Shown here: in pieces, positions 20,157 through 28,132 of the stretch | Position numbering within the stretch: the first letter of the stretch is position 1 | Layout of the letters: the number at the start of each line of letters is the position of its first letter | From: Bacteroidota bacterium | GTDB taxonomy: Bacteria; Bacteroidota; Bacteroidia; Bacteroidales; SKPS01 | DNA: 64,000 bases | Direction of reading: 5' to 3' | Assembly (NCBI GenBank): GCA_022709695.1 | Contig: JAKLII010000001.1 | Span: forward strand, 336,881-400,880 | The notes under the pieces: generated by a model | The model's database searches: none | What the model was told of the DNA's origin: nothing | The model's input: the letters and a program-made list of their open reading frames with translations, nothing else | Program-made: the position numbers and the translations under genes

Positions 20157-22589
20157 ATGAAAAGAATTCTTACCCTTGCTGGCTTTTTGCTGATGAGCGC
20201 ATGGATGTCCGGCCAGGCACCCCAGAAGATGAGCTATCAGGCCGTGATCAGGGATGCAGCCAGCCATCTGGTGGTGAACCATCCGGTGGGGATGCAGATC
20301 ACCATTCTGCAGGGCTCTGCCTCGGGAACCGAAGTGTACCGGGAGGTATTTTTACCCAACCCTCAGACCAATTCCAACGGACTGGTAACTCTGGAAATCG
20401 GCACCGGAACGCCACTGGCGGGCACATTCTCCACCATCGACTGGAGTAACGGTCCTTACTTCCTGAAAACGGAGACCGATCCCCTGGGGGGCACCTCCTA
20501 CACCCTTACCGGCACCACCCAGCTGCTCAGCGTCCCTTATGCCCTGCATGCAGCTACGGTGCAAACCATCACTGAAACCGACCCGCTGTTTTCCGGCAGT
20601 CCGGCTGCGGGGGTCACAAGCAACAATATTGCAAACTGGTCCTCAGCCTACAGCTGGGGAAATCATGCTACGGCAGGATATATCACATCAAACCAGCCAA
20701 TTGCATTATCAGGTGATGTTACAGGCACTGGCCAGACTGCTATTCCAACCACGATTGCAGCCAATTCAGTAACATCCTCCAAAATCGCGGACAATGCAGT
20801 TCTGGCAAACAAAATTTCTACCAATGCCGTGACGGAAACTAAAATAATTGATGGGGCAGTTACGGCAAACAAGATAGGCAGTTCTGCTGTTACAGAAGTT
20901 AAAATCGGCACAGGGGCGGTTACCGAAAACAAGATCGGCACAGCGGCTGTTAGCGATACCAAACTGGCCAACGGGGCAGTAACCGAAACCAAAATCGGAA
21001 CCGGTGCGGTAACCACCACAAAAATTGCAGACAATGCCGTTAACGCCAATAAAATCGCCAGCAGTTCGGTGGGCTCATCCCAGATTGCCAGTGGTGCTGT
21101 AACCATGACAAAGATCAATGCCACCGGGACTCCTTCATCGAGCACCTACCTCAGGGGCGACGGACAATGGGCCTCCGTATCCGGGATGCCTGCCGGCACA
21201 TCAAACCAGACCCTGTACCATAACGGCAGCGCATGGGTTTCCAGTAGTTTTCTGACCAGCACCGGCACCGGCCTGGCTATCAACACCCTTCCTATAGCCA
21301 ATATCCAGCTTACACTCGACAGGCCTATGAATAATTATGGCTCAGGGTACTGCAATATTCTGGCGATCAGGAACGGAGGCACCGCCGCAACCAACGGGGG
21401 GTCAAACTGGGGCTTCACAGGAGTGGATGCAGCAATCAAAGGTGTAAGTAACTACGGCAACAACTTCAGCGCTGCACTGGCAGGCTATGGATATTTGGAT
21501 TTTCCCAATTCGGCAGCCGTTTTTGGATCCGCCTATGCGGGTAATATATGGGGTGCCCTGGGGTTCAAGGATGCATCCAGCAACCTGTGGTCAGGCTATT
21601 TCAACGATGATGTCTGCATCAATGGCACACTTAAAATAACAGGCGGAGCACCCGGCAGTTACAAGATACTAACCTCTGATCCCTCCGGATCTGCGGCATG
21701 GAGTGATAATATTACAGTAAACGGGACTTTTAAACTGGCCAGTGGTTCTCCGGGCATAGGAAAGGTGCTTACCTCCGATGCAACTGGAAATGCCTCGTGG
21801 AACAATCCGTCAGGATTCTGGATGAGTGGTGGAAATAACATTTACAATACAAACTCAGGGAACATTGGAATTGGTACACTAAGCCCTGACCGAAAACTCC
21901 ATGTAGAAGGGAGTACCTCTGTTCAATATACAAGCGGGGGCTCGGTGGGGTATTTTGAGAACATCCAGACAGGAAGCTCGGATCCGGCAGCGGTTTGCGG
22001 TATGACATCTATGACCAATGATGGTTACGGAATAGGTGGTTCCTTCACCAGTAAATACAAAGGAGTGTACGGGGAGGCTTTAAGTGGTACCTGGACCGGG
22101 TTTTCCACCGGCGTACACGGACATGCAACCGGAATGTCCGGAATCCGGTATGGCATCTACGGATCCTACAGTGTATCAGGAACAGCCGTGGGATATGGAG
22201 TATACAGCAACGGGAACGGAGGGTACTCAGGCAACTGGTCGAATCTCTCCGATCAGAAATTCAAGAAAAACATTCAACCCCTCGACAGTGCGCTGTTCAG
22301 ACTGATGCTGCTGTCCCCGAAAACCTTTGAAATGAGAGTTGAGGAATACCCCTACATGAACCTCAATCCGGGGCGTCATTCAGGCCTTATTGCACAGGAG
22401 CTGCAGCAGGTTGTACCTGAGGTGGTTAGCCAGGGTGCACACGAAGGGGCCACCAAAGACGAAACCATCGAATTCCTCCAGGTGGATTATATCGCGTTGA
22501 TTCCGATGCTGATAAAAGCCATCCAGGAGCAACAGGCCCAGATCGAAACCCTGAAACAAACCGTGGAAACCCTGCAGAAAAATCAATGA
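20157..22589 (+). CDS. Tail-fibre-like surface protein with decapeptide repeats and S74 chaperone domain
   Basis: An 810-residue exported protein. A signal peptide (MKRILTLAGFLLMSAWMSGQ) is followed by a Bacteroidota-type N-terminal domain (SYQAVIRDA to SVPYALHA, about 25-130). About twelve near-tandem ten-residue repeats follow, AVTxxKIxxG-like (about 200-320), probably a trimeric beta-structured stalk. A Gly/Ser-rich region leads to a C-terminal intramolecular chaperone/peptidase S74-type domain (LSDQKFKKNIQPL, about 697 on) and a final coiled coil (IQEQQAQIETLKQTVETL). Phage tail-spike S74 domains drive trimerisation and cleave themselves off; that is inferred here. The stop TGA runs straight into a GGGGACA repeat tract. 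Confidence 0.85.
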   Translation: MKRILTLAGFLLMSAWMSGQAPQKMSYQAVIRDAASHLVVNHPVGMQITILQGSASGTEVYREVFLPNPQTNSNGLVTLEIGTGTPLAGTFSTIDWSNGPYFLKTETDPLGGTSYTLTGTTQLLSVPYALHAATVQTITETDPLFSGSPAAGVTSNNIANWSSAYSWGNHATAGYITSNQPIALSGDVTGTGQTAIPTTIAANSVTSSKIADNAVLANKISTNAVTETKIIDGAVTANKIGSSAVTEVKIGTGAVTENKIGTAAVSDTKLANGAVTETKIGTGAVTTTKIADNAVNANKIASSSVGSSQIASGAVTMTKINATGTPSSSTYLRGDGQWASVSGMPAGTSNQTLYHNGSAWVSSSFLTSTGTGLAINTLPIANIQLTLDRPMNNYGSGYCNILAIRNGGTAATNGGSNWGFTGVDAAIKGVSNYGNNFSAALAGYGYLDFPNSAAVFGSAYAGNIWGALGFKDASSNLWSGYFNDDVCINGTLKITGGAPGSYKILTSDPSGSAAWSDNITVNGTFKLASGSPGIGKVLTSDATGNASWNNPSGFWMSGGNNIYNTNSGNIGIGTLSPDRKLHVEGSTSVQYTSGGSVGYFENIQTGSSDPAAVCGMTSMTNDGYGIGGSFTSKYKGVYGEALSGTWTGFSTGVHGHATGMSGIRYGIYGSYSVSGTAVGYGVYSNGNGGYSGNWSNLSDQKFKKNIQPLDSALFRLMLLSPKTFEMRVEEYPYMNLNPGRHSGLIAQELQQVVPEVVSQGAHEGATKDETIEFLQVDYIALIPMLIKAIQEQQAQIETLKQTVETLQKNQ

Positions 22590-22715
22590 CAGGGGACAGG
22601 AGTCAGGGGACAGGGGACAGGAGTTATGAGTTATGAGTTATGAGTTATTATCTGGTATTCTGATTATTAAGGATTTCTGTGATCATTGATCTTTGATCCT
22701 TGATCTTTGAACTTC
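22588..22715 (+). repeat. Heptad tract immediately after a stop codon
   Basis: 7-bp units in a set order: AGGGGAC/GGAGTCA, then GAGTTAT (four units), then after a short unique spacer TTGATCT/TTGATCC/TTGAAC. It starts at the stop codon of the tail-fibre-like gene. Confidence 0.8.
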
Positions 22716-23219
22716 CTTTGCGCCGGAGGCAATGCCCTGAGCTTGTCGAAGGGCGTAAAGGAAACTACCCCGGGGCGAAGTCCCGGGAATACACCACGCA
22801 CATAGCAAATCAGCCCCATAGGGGCGAAAGAAAACCCATCTAATCAATCCAATTAGAACCTTATCAAACCATTAACCTTAGTAGCATGTTATCGCTCCGG
22901 GACTCAATAACCTTATTACCTTATTGCTGGGGATAAGGTAATAAGGTTGATTTTAGATGCGGAAACCCATGGCTACTAAGGTTTTAATGGAAATAAGGTT
23001 TGGTGTTGCAAAGGCAAGCCGGGTCTTTGGCTATTAGCTTTTAGCTTTTAGCGAAAATATAAGCTACTAATGTAATGAAAAAAAAGCCAACGGCCAACGG
23101 CTAACAGCCTTCTTCCCTGGAACATGGAACATGGAACATTTCGTTGATCCTTGAACCTGTTTCGCTGCTCTGCAGCTTTTAGGTGTGTGGGGTATCCTCA
23201 TCCCTACAAATAGTACGCT
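22622..23219 (+). repeat. Direct repeat copy A upstream of the AraC-GyrI gene
   Basis: About 600 bases that recur with high similarity at 24274-24873. Both copies contain the heptad tracts, CCCTGAGCTTGTCGAAGGGCG at 22735, a GGGGCGAAGTCCCGGGAATACACC segment (22771), one nested palindrome, TTTTAGC heptads, CCAACGG heptads, GGAACAT heptads and a GCTGC/CTACAAATAG repeat, in that order. Confidence 0.85.
22857..23000 (+). repeat. Nested palindrome element, copy 1
   Basis: Three nested inverted repeats: outermost AACCTTAT (22857) / ATAAGGTT (22993), middle AACCTTAGTAGC (22874) / GCTACTAAGGTT (22972), and inner AACCTTATTACCTTAT / ATAAGGTAATAAGGTT around an 8-base loop. The copy lies inside direct repeat A. 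Confidence 0.85.
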
Positions 23220-23230
23220 GCTCCGCAACT
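23158..23230 (+). repeat. GCTGC / CTACAAATAG repeat, copy 1
   Basis: GTTTCGCTGCTCTGCAGC, then GTGTGGGGTATCCTCATC, then CTACAAATAGTACGCTGCTC. It has small GCTGC...GCAGC hairpins at both ends and recurs at 24811, 29900, 29973 and, as a fragment, 31658. Confidence 0.75.
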
Positions 23231-23260
23231 CATAACTCCTAATTCCTAACTAATAACTCC

Positions 23261-23268
23261 TATTTTTG
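23261..23268 (+). promoter_or_regulatory. Promoter -7 element for the AraC-GyrI gene
   Basis: TATTTTTG is an exact TAnnTTTG match, 24 bases before the ATG at 23293 and just outside the end of the repeat block. Confidence 0.5.
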
Positions 23269-23292
23269 CCTTCCCACAATCCCCCCTGCCCC

Positions 23293-24228
23293 ATGTCCAC
23301 CACGCCCCAGAACGAATACATCGCCCGCATCAACAAGGTGCTCGATTACATTGAAAAGAACATCACCGAATCCTTCACCCTCGAAGAGCTTGCCTCGGAG
23401 GCCAGCTTTTCCCGGTTCCATTTCAACCGCATCTTCAGGGCTTTTACCGGCGAAACCCCTTTCCAGTTCATCACCAGGGTGCGGCTTGAAAAGGCAGCCA
23501 CACTGCTGGTCATCCGCCATCAGGATTCCGTTACCGACATCGCTTTTGCCTGCGGATATACAGACCTGGCGGTGTTTTCGCGCAACTTCAAAAGTCAGTT
23601 CGGGGTGTCTGCAAGTCAGTACCGGCTCAACAAAGGGCAACAGAGCAATATGCGTCAAACAGATGGCAAACAAAAGCAACCGGGTTCGGAGGTGTCGGCC
23701 TACTTTTGCTTCAATACAAACCAAATGAAATGGAGGACCCACATGAATCTGAACAAGAGTATTGAAGTGCAGGAGATGCCTGCCATGACCGTTGCCTACA
23801 TCCGCCACACCGGCCCTTACCAGGGCAATGAGAAGCTTTTCGAAAACCTGTGGAACAGGCTGTTTGCCTGGGCGGGGCCCCGCGGACTCATCGGTGGTCC
23901 GGGTTTTAAATCGCTGATCATTTACCACGATGACCCCAACATCACTGCTGAGGAAAAACTGCGGATGAGCGTGTGCATCACCGTACCGCCCGACACCCGC
24001 GTGGAGGGCGAAGTAGGAAAGATGGAGATGGAAAAAGGGACGTATGTGATTGCCCGCTTCGAGGTAGATGCCACCCAGTTCGGGGAAGCCTGGAGCTGGC
24101 TGTACGGTGAGTGGTTCCCGAAGAGCGGCTACCAGCCCGACGACCGCCCCTGCTTCGAGATGTACCCCGAAGAACCCCGCGACGGCAAATTCATCGTCGA
24201 CATCTGCGTTCCGGTGAAACCGTTGTGA
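23293..24228 (+). CDS. AraC-family regulator with GyrI-like effector-binding domain
   Basis: A 311-residue DNA-binding regulator. Two helix-turn-helix motifs occupy about residues 10-105 (SFTLEELASEASFSRFHFNRIF and SVTDIAFACGYTDLAVFSRNFK). After a short linker, a GyrI-like small-molecule-binding domain begins at VQEMPAMTVAYIRHTGPYQG and ends DGKFIVDICVPVKPL. The ATG at 23293 is used; an upstream in-frame TTG lies within the promoter-like element. Members of this family sense lipophilic drugs or other small ligands. No obvious target gene adjoins it, because it is isolated between two long direct repeats. Confidence 0.9.
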   Translation: MSTTPQNEYIARINKVLDYIEKNITESFTLEELASEASFSRFHFNRIFRAFTGETPFQFITRVRLEKAATLLVIRHQDSVTDIAFACGYTDLAVFSRNFKSQFGVSASQYRLNKGQQSNMRQTDGKQKQPGSEVSAYFCFNTNQMKWRTHMNLNKSIEVQEMPAMTVAYIRHTGPYQGNEKLFENLWNRLFAWAGPRGLIGGPGFKSLIIYHDDPNITAEEKLRMSVCITVPPDTRVEGEVGKMEMEKGTYVIARFEVDATQFGEAWSWLYGEWFPKSGYQPDDRPCFEMYPEEPRDGKFIVDICVPVKPL

Positions 24229-24235
24229 GTGCAAA

Positions 24236-24355
24236 GGGGACAGGGGACAGGGGACAGCCGGCAGTCGTTAGTTATGAGTTATGAGTTGTTATCTGGTATT
24301 CTGATTATTAAGGATTTCTGTGATCATTGATCTTTGATCCTTGATCTTTGAACTT
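24236..24355 (+). repeat. Heptad tract after the AraC-GyrI stop
   Basis: The same ordered arrangement as after the tail-fibre-like gene: GGGGACA units, GAGTTAT units, then TTGATCT/TTGATCC/TTGAAC. It begins seven bases after the stop codon. Confidence 0.8.
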
Positions 24356-24873
24356 CCTTTGCACCGGAGGCAATGCCCTGAGCTTGTCGAAGGGCGCAAA
24401 GGAAACTATCCCGGGGCGAAGTCCCGGGAATACACCACGCACCTCACCATTCAGCCCTGTAAGGGCGAAAGAGCCCTTTACAATCCCACCAAAAAGTAAC
24501 CTTATCATACTATTAACCTTAGTAGCAGATCGGCACCCTGGAAACACCAACCTTATAACCTTATTGCCGTGGATAAGGTAATAAGGTTGATTTTAGATGC
24601 GGGAACCCATGGCTACTAAGGTTTTAATGGAAATAAGGTAAGGTGTTGCAAAGGCAAGCCGGGTCTTTGGCTATTAGCTTTTGGCTTTTAGCGAAAATAT
24701 AAGCTACTAATGTAATGAAAAAAAAGCCAACAGCCAACGGCCAACAGCCTTCTTCCCTGGAACATGGAACATGGAACATTTCGTTGATCCTTGAACGTTG
24801 ATCCTTGAACCTGTTTCGCTGCTCTGCAGCTTTTGGGTGGGTGGGGTATCCTCATCCCTACAAATAGTACGCT
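24274..24873 (+). repeat. Direct repeat copy B downstream of the AraC-GyrI gene
   Basis: The second copy of the block at 22622-23219, in the same order and orientation. Differences are scattered substitutions, a CTCACCATT replacement near 24443, and an added GTTGATCCTTGAAC unit near 24797. After the copy the sequence CCCTTCGGCACTGCTCAGGG (24874) appears, a relative of the CCCTGAGC...GAAGGG motif inside the block. Confidence 0.85.
24498..24640 (+). repeat. Nested palindrome element, copy 2
   Basis: Same architecture as copy 1, with one mismatch in the inner left arm (AACCTTATAACCTTAT) and one in the outermost right arm (ATAAGGTA). The middle arms AACCTTAGTAGC/GCTACTAAGGTT are intact. Confidence 0.85.
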
Positions 24874-24908
24874 CCCTTCGGCACTGCTCAGGGCGACGGC
24901 TCCGCAGC
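24811..24908 (+). repeat. GCTGC / CTACAAATAG repeat, copy 2
   Basis: Same order as copy 1, but the CTACAAATAGTACGCT end is interrupted by CCCTTCGGCACTGCTCAGGGCGACG before CTCCGCAGCT. It is followed by CTCCTAA/CTTCTAA heptads up to the crtB stop. Confidence 0.7.
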
Positions 24909-24953
24909 TTATAACTCCTAACTTCTAACTCCTAACTTGAAATTCTCGCCCCA

Positions 24954-25871
24954 TCACTCTGCTCCCTCAACCACCTCCCACACTCTCTGCCGAGTTTCTG
25001 CGGGTGTGGGTACCAGTTCTTCGGGGCTAAATGTGCCATGGTCAGGATCAATACGTTCGTACACCATCAGGTAGAGGCTGAAAACCACCTCCAGGCTTAC
25101 ACGGCTGTTGGGTTCCAGCAATGGCGACACACGGGCTTTCATCTCTTGAGTCTCCTGCAGGTATTTGCCTGCCAGCGCTTTATAGGACCGCATCATCTCC
25201 CTGAAACCTTCTGACAGGGGGGCGCCGTGTGCCATACGGGCCAGGTTTTCCAGGGTGAGACCATGCTGTTGCATCAGATCGAGGGGGAAATAATTGAGGT
25301 GATTGCGGTGATCCGTCATGAAATCCCTGACCACATGCACCAGATAGCTGAACATGGCGCAGGGCATGGCTGTGGTGCGTACATCAAACGGAGGAAGTTC
25401 ATAGCCATCGCCGTGTTTCTGCAGTCCGCACAGATGCACAAATACAGAAGCAGGTGCCAGCGAAGCCCCTTCAGCGTAATTCAGAAATGCCTTTATAGTC
25501 GGAAAACCGTCGTGGTGGATGTCGTAGATCATCGCCCGGGCGAAATCGGCGAAGGGCCACAACGGGATCCGGAATTGGTCGATGGTAGCCAGCAACTGTC
25601 GGTGGGCGGGATCTGTCCCTGCCTGTGCCTTGAGCTGCTCCAGCCACCCCTCCACCCAGCCGGTAAACTGCGTCCGGTCGTTGGGCAAGAACTGCCGGTT
25701 TGCGCTTTTGTGGTCATCCACCAGGTCATCAATGTACCGCATGATGCGGTAACATTCGCGGGCAGCCTGGTACCGCTCCTCGTCCCAGAAAGCTGCCGCG
25801 ATGAGGATGTTGGGGTGGTGCGTGATCTCCTCGAAACGGATGGCATCGAATTTCTGTTGCAGATCAGTCAT
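24954..25871 (-). CDS. crtB: Phytoene/squalene synthase family protein
   Basis: A 305-residue head-to-head prenyl synthase that condenses two C20 (or C15) diphosphates to phytoene (or squalene). The first Asp-rich motif is YIDDLVDD (about residue 46-53). The second is VVRDFMTDHRNH (about 180), a variant of the usual NxxRDxxED in which the final acidic pair is reduced. It is 32 bases downstream of crtI on the same strand, so phytoene synthase is the likeliest role. Confidence 0.88.
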   Translation of the reverse strand: MTDLQQKFDAIRFEEITHHPNILIAAAFWDEERYQAARECYRIMRYIDDLVDDHKSANRQFLPNDRTQFTGWVEGWLEQLKAQAGTDPAHRQLLATIDQFRIPLWPFADFARAMIYDIHHDGFPTIKAFLNYAEGASLAPASVFVHLCGLQKHGDGYELPPFDVRTTAMPCAMFSYLVHVVRDFMTDHRNHLNYFPLDLMQQHGLTLENLARMAHGAPLSEGFREMMRSYKALAGKYLQETQEMKARVSPLLEPNSRVSLEVVFSLYLMVYERIDPDHGTFSPEELVPTPAETRQRVWEVVEGAE

Positions 25872-25903
25872 GGAGGCAGGTGGTTGGAATGGTTGGGGTG
25901 AAA

Positions 25904-27397
25904 TTAAAGGGGTTGCTCACTGGCGATGCGTTCTGCAGCAAGTTTGGCCGACATCAGCACCATGGGAACCCCGTTGCCGGGATGGGTGCTGCCACCGGTG
26001 AAATAGAGGTTTTTATAGCGACGGTGCCGGTTCGCCGGCCTGAACCATCCCATCTGGGTGATCGAATGAGCCAGACTGCCAAACACTGCCCCTCTGGCTA
26101 CATGCACCGCATCCTCCCATTGCGGTGGGGTGAACACCATCTCAAACCGGATCTGCTCCCTGAGGTCTGTAAGTCCGGCACGGATGAGTTTCCCGATCAC
26201 CGCCTCCCGTACCTTTTCGGTAAGGGACTGCCATTCAGCCGTATTGGAGGGATCGTGGTGCCCCACGGCCACAATCACCGACAGGGCGTCGCACTCCTCC
26301 GGTGCTGCTGATGGATCGCTGCGCACCGGTGCATGCACATAGAAGCATGGATCCTCCCCCACCCTTTTTCGGCCGAAGATCTCCCGCATCCCTTCGCGGT
26401 AGGTGTCGGAGAGGAATATGGTATGGTGGTCGAGCTGCGGATACCGTTTCCCTACGCCCCAGTGAAATACGATGGCGGAACAGCTGTAACGCATCCGTTT
26501 CAGCCTGAACTTCATGAACGAGGTGGGAAGCAGCCGGTTGTACACATGCGGAAGATCGGCTGCCGAAACCACCAGATCCGCCTCCCTGAGGGTGCCATCG
26601 GCCAGCACCACCCCTGTAACACGATTCCCCTGTGTGTGGATACGCTGAACCTCAGTCCGGTACCTGACGGCAACCCCAAGTTTTTCCCCTTCAGCAAGCA
26701 ATTTCTCCACCAGGGCATGCATCCCGCCCACCGGAAACCACGATCCTTCGGTGAGCTCTGCCGAGGGGATCATGGCAAACAGCGCAGGAGCCGTGTAGGG
26801 GTTCTGTCCCACATAGATATTCTGGTAGGTATAGGCCATCTGCAGGTGCGGATCCCTGAAGTAGCGACGTGTGAAGTTGGTATGGGTGGTGAACACCCGT
26901 AACCTGAGGAGCATCAACACATTGCGCAGGTTGAAAAACTGATGCCACCGGGTGAAATTCCGGGCAAGGAGCCTGCTGACTGCCAGGCGGTACATCCTGT
27001 AACCGGTCTCCACATACCGGGCAGCGCGTGCAGCACTCCCCGGCTCCATCAGCTCCAGCTGCTGTGCCATCGCCCCGGTGTCGGTAGAGAATGCCAGGCG
27101 GGAGCCGTCGTCGAAACAGAGGGTGTACAGGTTTTTCATCCTGATCATGGGCAGGTCGGTATCGAAATCAAGTCCCAGGGACCGGAACACCTCGCGGTAC
27201 ATCCCCGGCATCAGCATCATGGTGGCGCCGGTGTCAAACCGGAATCCATCACGCACGATTCTGCCACACCGTCCCCCCGGATAGAGGTTTTTCTCCAGCA
27301 CCTCCACGGCATACCCCTGCCGTGCCAGCAGCACCGATACCGCCAGCCCCGCCGGCCCGGCACCGATAATGAGGGCTTTTTTGGGTGCAGATATCAT
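25904..27397 (-). CDS. crtI: Phytoene desaturase (CrtI type)
   Basis: A 497-residue FAD-dependent desaturase/isomerase. The start MISAPKKALIIGAGPAGL is the first ATG and places the dinucleotide-binding GxGxxG at the N-terminus, as in the family; the longer in-frame reading begins at a TTG in repeat sequence. Other features are EKNLYPGGRCG, FDTGATMMLMPG and the C-terminal GGSTHPGNGVPMVLMSAKLAAERI. With the downstream synthase gene it should make lycopene-type carotenoid from GGPP. No GGPP synthase, cyclase or ketolase gene is nearby. Confidence 0.92.
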   Translation of the reverse strand: MISAPKKALIIGAGPAGLAVSVLLARQGYAVEVLEKNLYPGGRCGRIVRDGFRFDTGATMMLMPGMYREVFRSLGLDFDTDLPMIRMKNLYTLCFDDGSRLAFSTDTGAMAQQLELMEPGSAARAARYVETGYRMYRLAVSRLLARNFTRWHQFFNLRNVLMLLRLRVFTTHTNFTRRYFRDPHLQMAYTYQNIYVGQNPYTAPALFAMIPSAELTEGSWFPVGGMHALVEKLLAEGEKLGVAVRYRTEVQRIHTQGNRVTGVVLADGTLREADLVVSAADLPHVYNRLLPTSFMKFRLKRMRYSCSAIVFHWGVGKRYPQLDHHTIFLSDTYREGMREIFGRKRVGEDPCFYVHAPVRSDPSAAPEECDALSVIVAVGHHDPSNTAEWQSLTEKVREAVIGKLIRAGLTDLREQIRFEMVFTPPQWEDAVHVARGAVFGSLAHSITQMGWFRPANRHRRYKNLYFTGGSTHPGNGVPMVLMSAKLAAERIASEQPL

Positions 27398-27433
27398 GGT
27401 TGCTGAAATACTCCCGAAACAACTATCATCCGG

Positions 27434-27441
27434 CAAAAATA
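27434..27441 (-). promoter_or_regulatory. Promoter -7 element for crtI-crtB
   Basis: TATTTTTG on the minus strand is an exact TAnnTTTG match, giving a leader of roughly 30 bases before the crtI ATG. Confidence 0.55.
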
Positions 27442-27459
27442 CCAAATATGGAGTATGGT

Positions 27460-27576
27460 TCAACGATCAAAGATCAAGGGTTCATGTTCCATGTTTCATG
27501 TTCCAGACTCAGAGATCAAGGATAAAAGTGATAAGTTATGAGTAATGAGTTATAAGTGATGAATTGTAAGTGATGG
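27460..27576. repeat. Heptad tract upstream of crtI
   Basis: Degenerate 7-bp units: GATCAAA/GATCAAG, CATGTTC/CATGTTT (27483-27505), then GAGTTAT/AAGTGAT-like units. It starts just upstream of the crtI promoter. Confidence 0.7.
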
Positions 27577-27621
27577 GTCCGTCAATTCCCCTGAGACCAT
27601 TGACAATTTACCATTAACAAT

Positions 27622-27748
27622 TCACTTTAGTAGCAGGTCGGCGTCCCGCGACAAACCTACCTTATTACCTTATTGCTGTGGATAAGGTAATAAGGTTAAT
27701 GATTTGTGCGGGAACCATTGCTACTAAGGTTTTTCAGAAGATAAGGTT
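27622..27748 (+). repeat. Nested palindrome element, copy 3
   Basis: The inner 16-bp arms and the right middle arm GCTACTAAGGT are intact. The left middle arm has decayed to CACTTTAGTAGC and the outermost left arm is not recognisable. Confidence 0.75.
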
Positions 27749-28084
27749 TGGTAATGCAAAGGTTAACCTGTTGTTTGGCGGTTGGCGGTTATTACGATGT
27801 CTTTGTTGCACAAAACGTTTCGTAGTATCTTAACTCCGAGGAGGTTGCAACCCCTCCGTGCATCTCATTTCTTACTCAGTGCAGCTCAGTGTCAATGGCA
27901 TCATAAACATGAAGGCGCAGTGAAGTTATAAAGAACATACCACCCAGACTTTCTGTGATTTCAGCGAAATTTCAGCGAATTTCTGCAAGAAAAAGTTGCC
28001 TGCCTCAACTTCCTCTGCCTTCTGCATCGGTATATGAATTCGGGATCATGAAAATTATGGTCGATTTTAGAACAAATCAATGGT
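27749..28084. other. Gene-free stretch upstream of the toxin-antitoxin pair
   Basis: Contains GGCGGTT heptads (27776-27790), a small hairpin around GGTTGCAACC near 27843, and a TTTCTGTGATTTCAGCGAAATTTCAGCG-like segment (27951-27984). That segment resembles sequences at 29288-29385 and 33290-33375. I see no coding potential. Confidence 0.5.
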
Positions 28085-28110
28085 ATGTTTTAAAACATTT
28101 TATATATTTG
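28085..28110 (+). promoter_or_regulatory. Operator palindrome and promoter of the toxin-antitoxin operon
   Basis: ATGTTTTAAAACAT (28085-28098) is a perfect 14-bp palindrome. Four bases later TATATTTG (28103-28110) matches TAnnTTTG. The ATG at 28133 follows by 22 bases. A perfect palindrome over the -7/-33 region just upstream of an XRE-type antitoxin gene is the usual layout for autorepression (inference). Confidence 0.7.
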
Positions 28111-28132
28111 CAAAACAGACCATCAAAACAAG

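Noticed and set aside
20157..22589. Prophage remnant
   Set aside because: The protein has phage-like fibre and S74 features but carries a signal peptide, a Bacteroidota-specific N-terminal domain and a T9SS neighbour; no other phage gene is nearby.
22588..24942. CRISPR array in the repeat-dense gaps
   Set aside because: Repeats are contiguous 7-bp units or 600-bp duplications with no unique spacers of regular length, and no cas genes are present.
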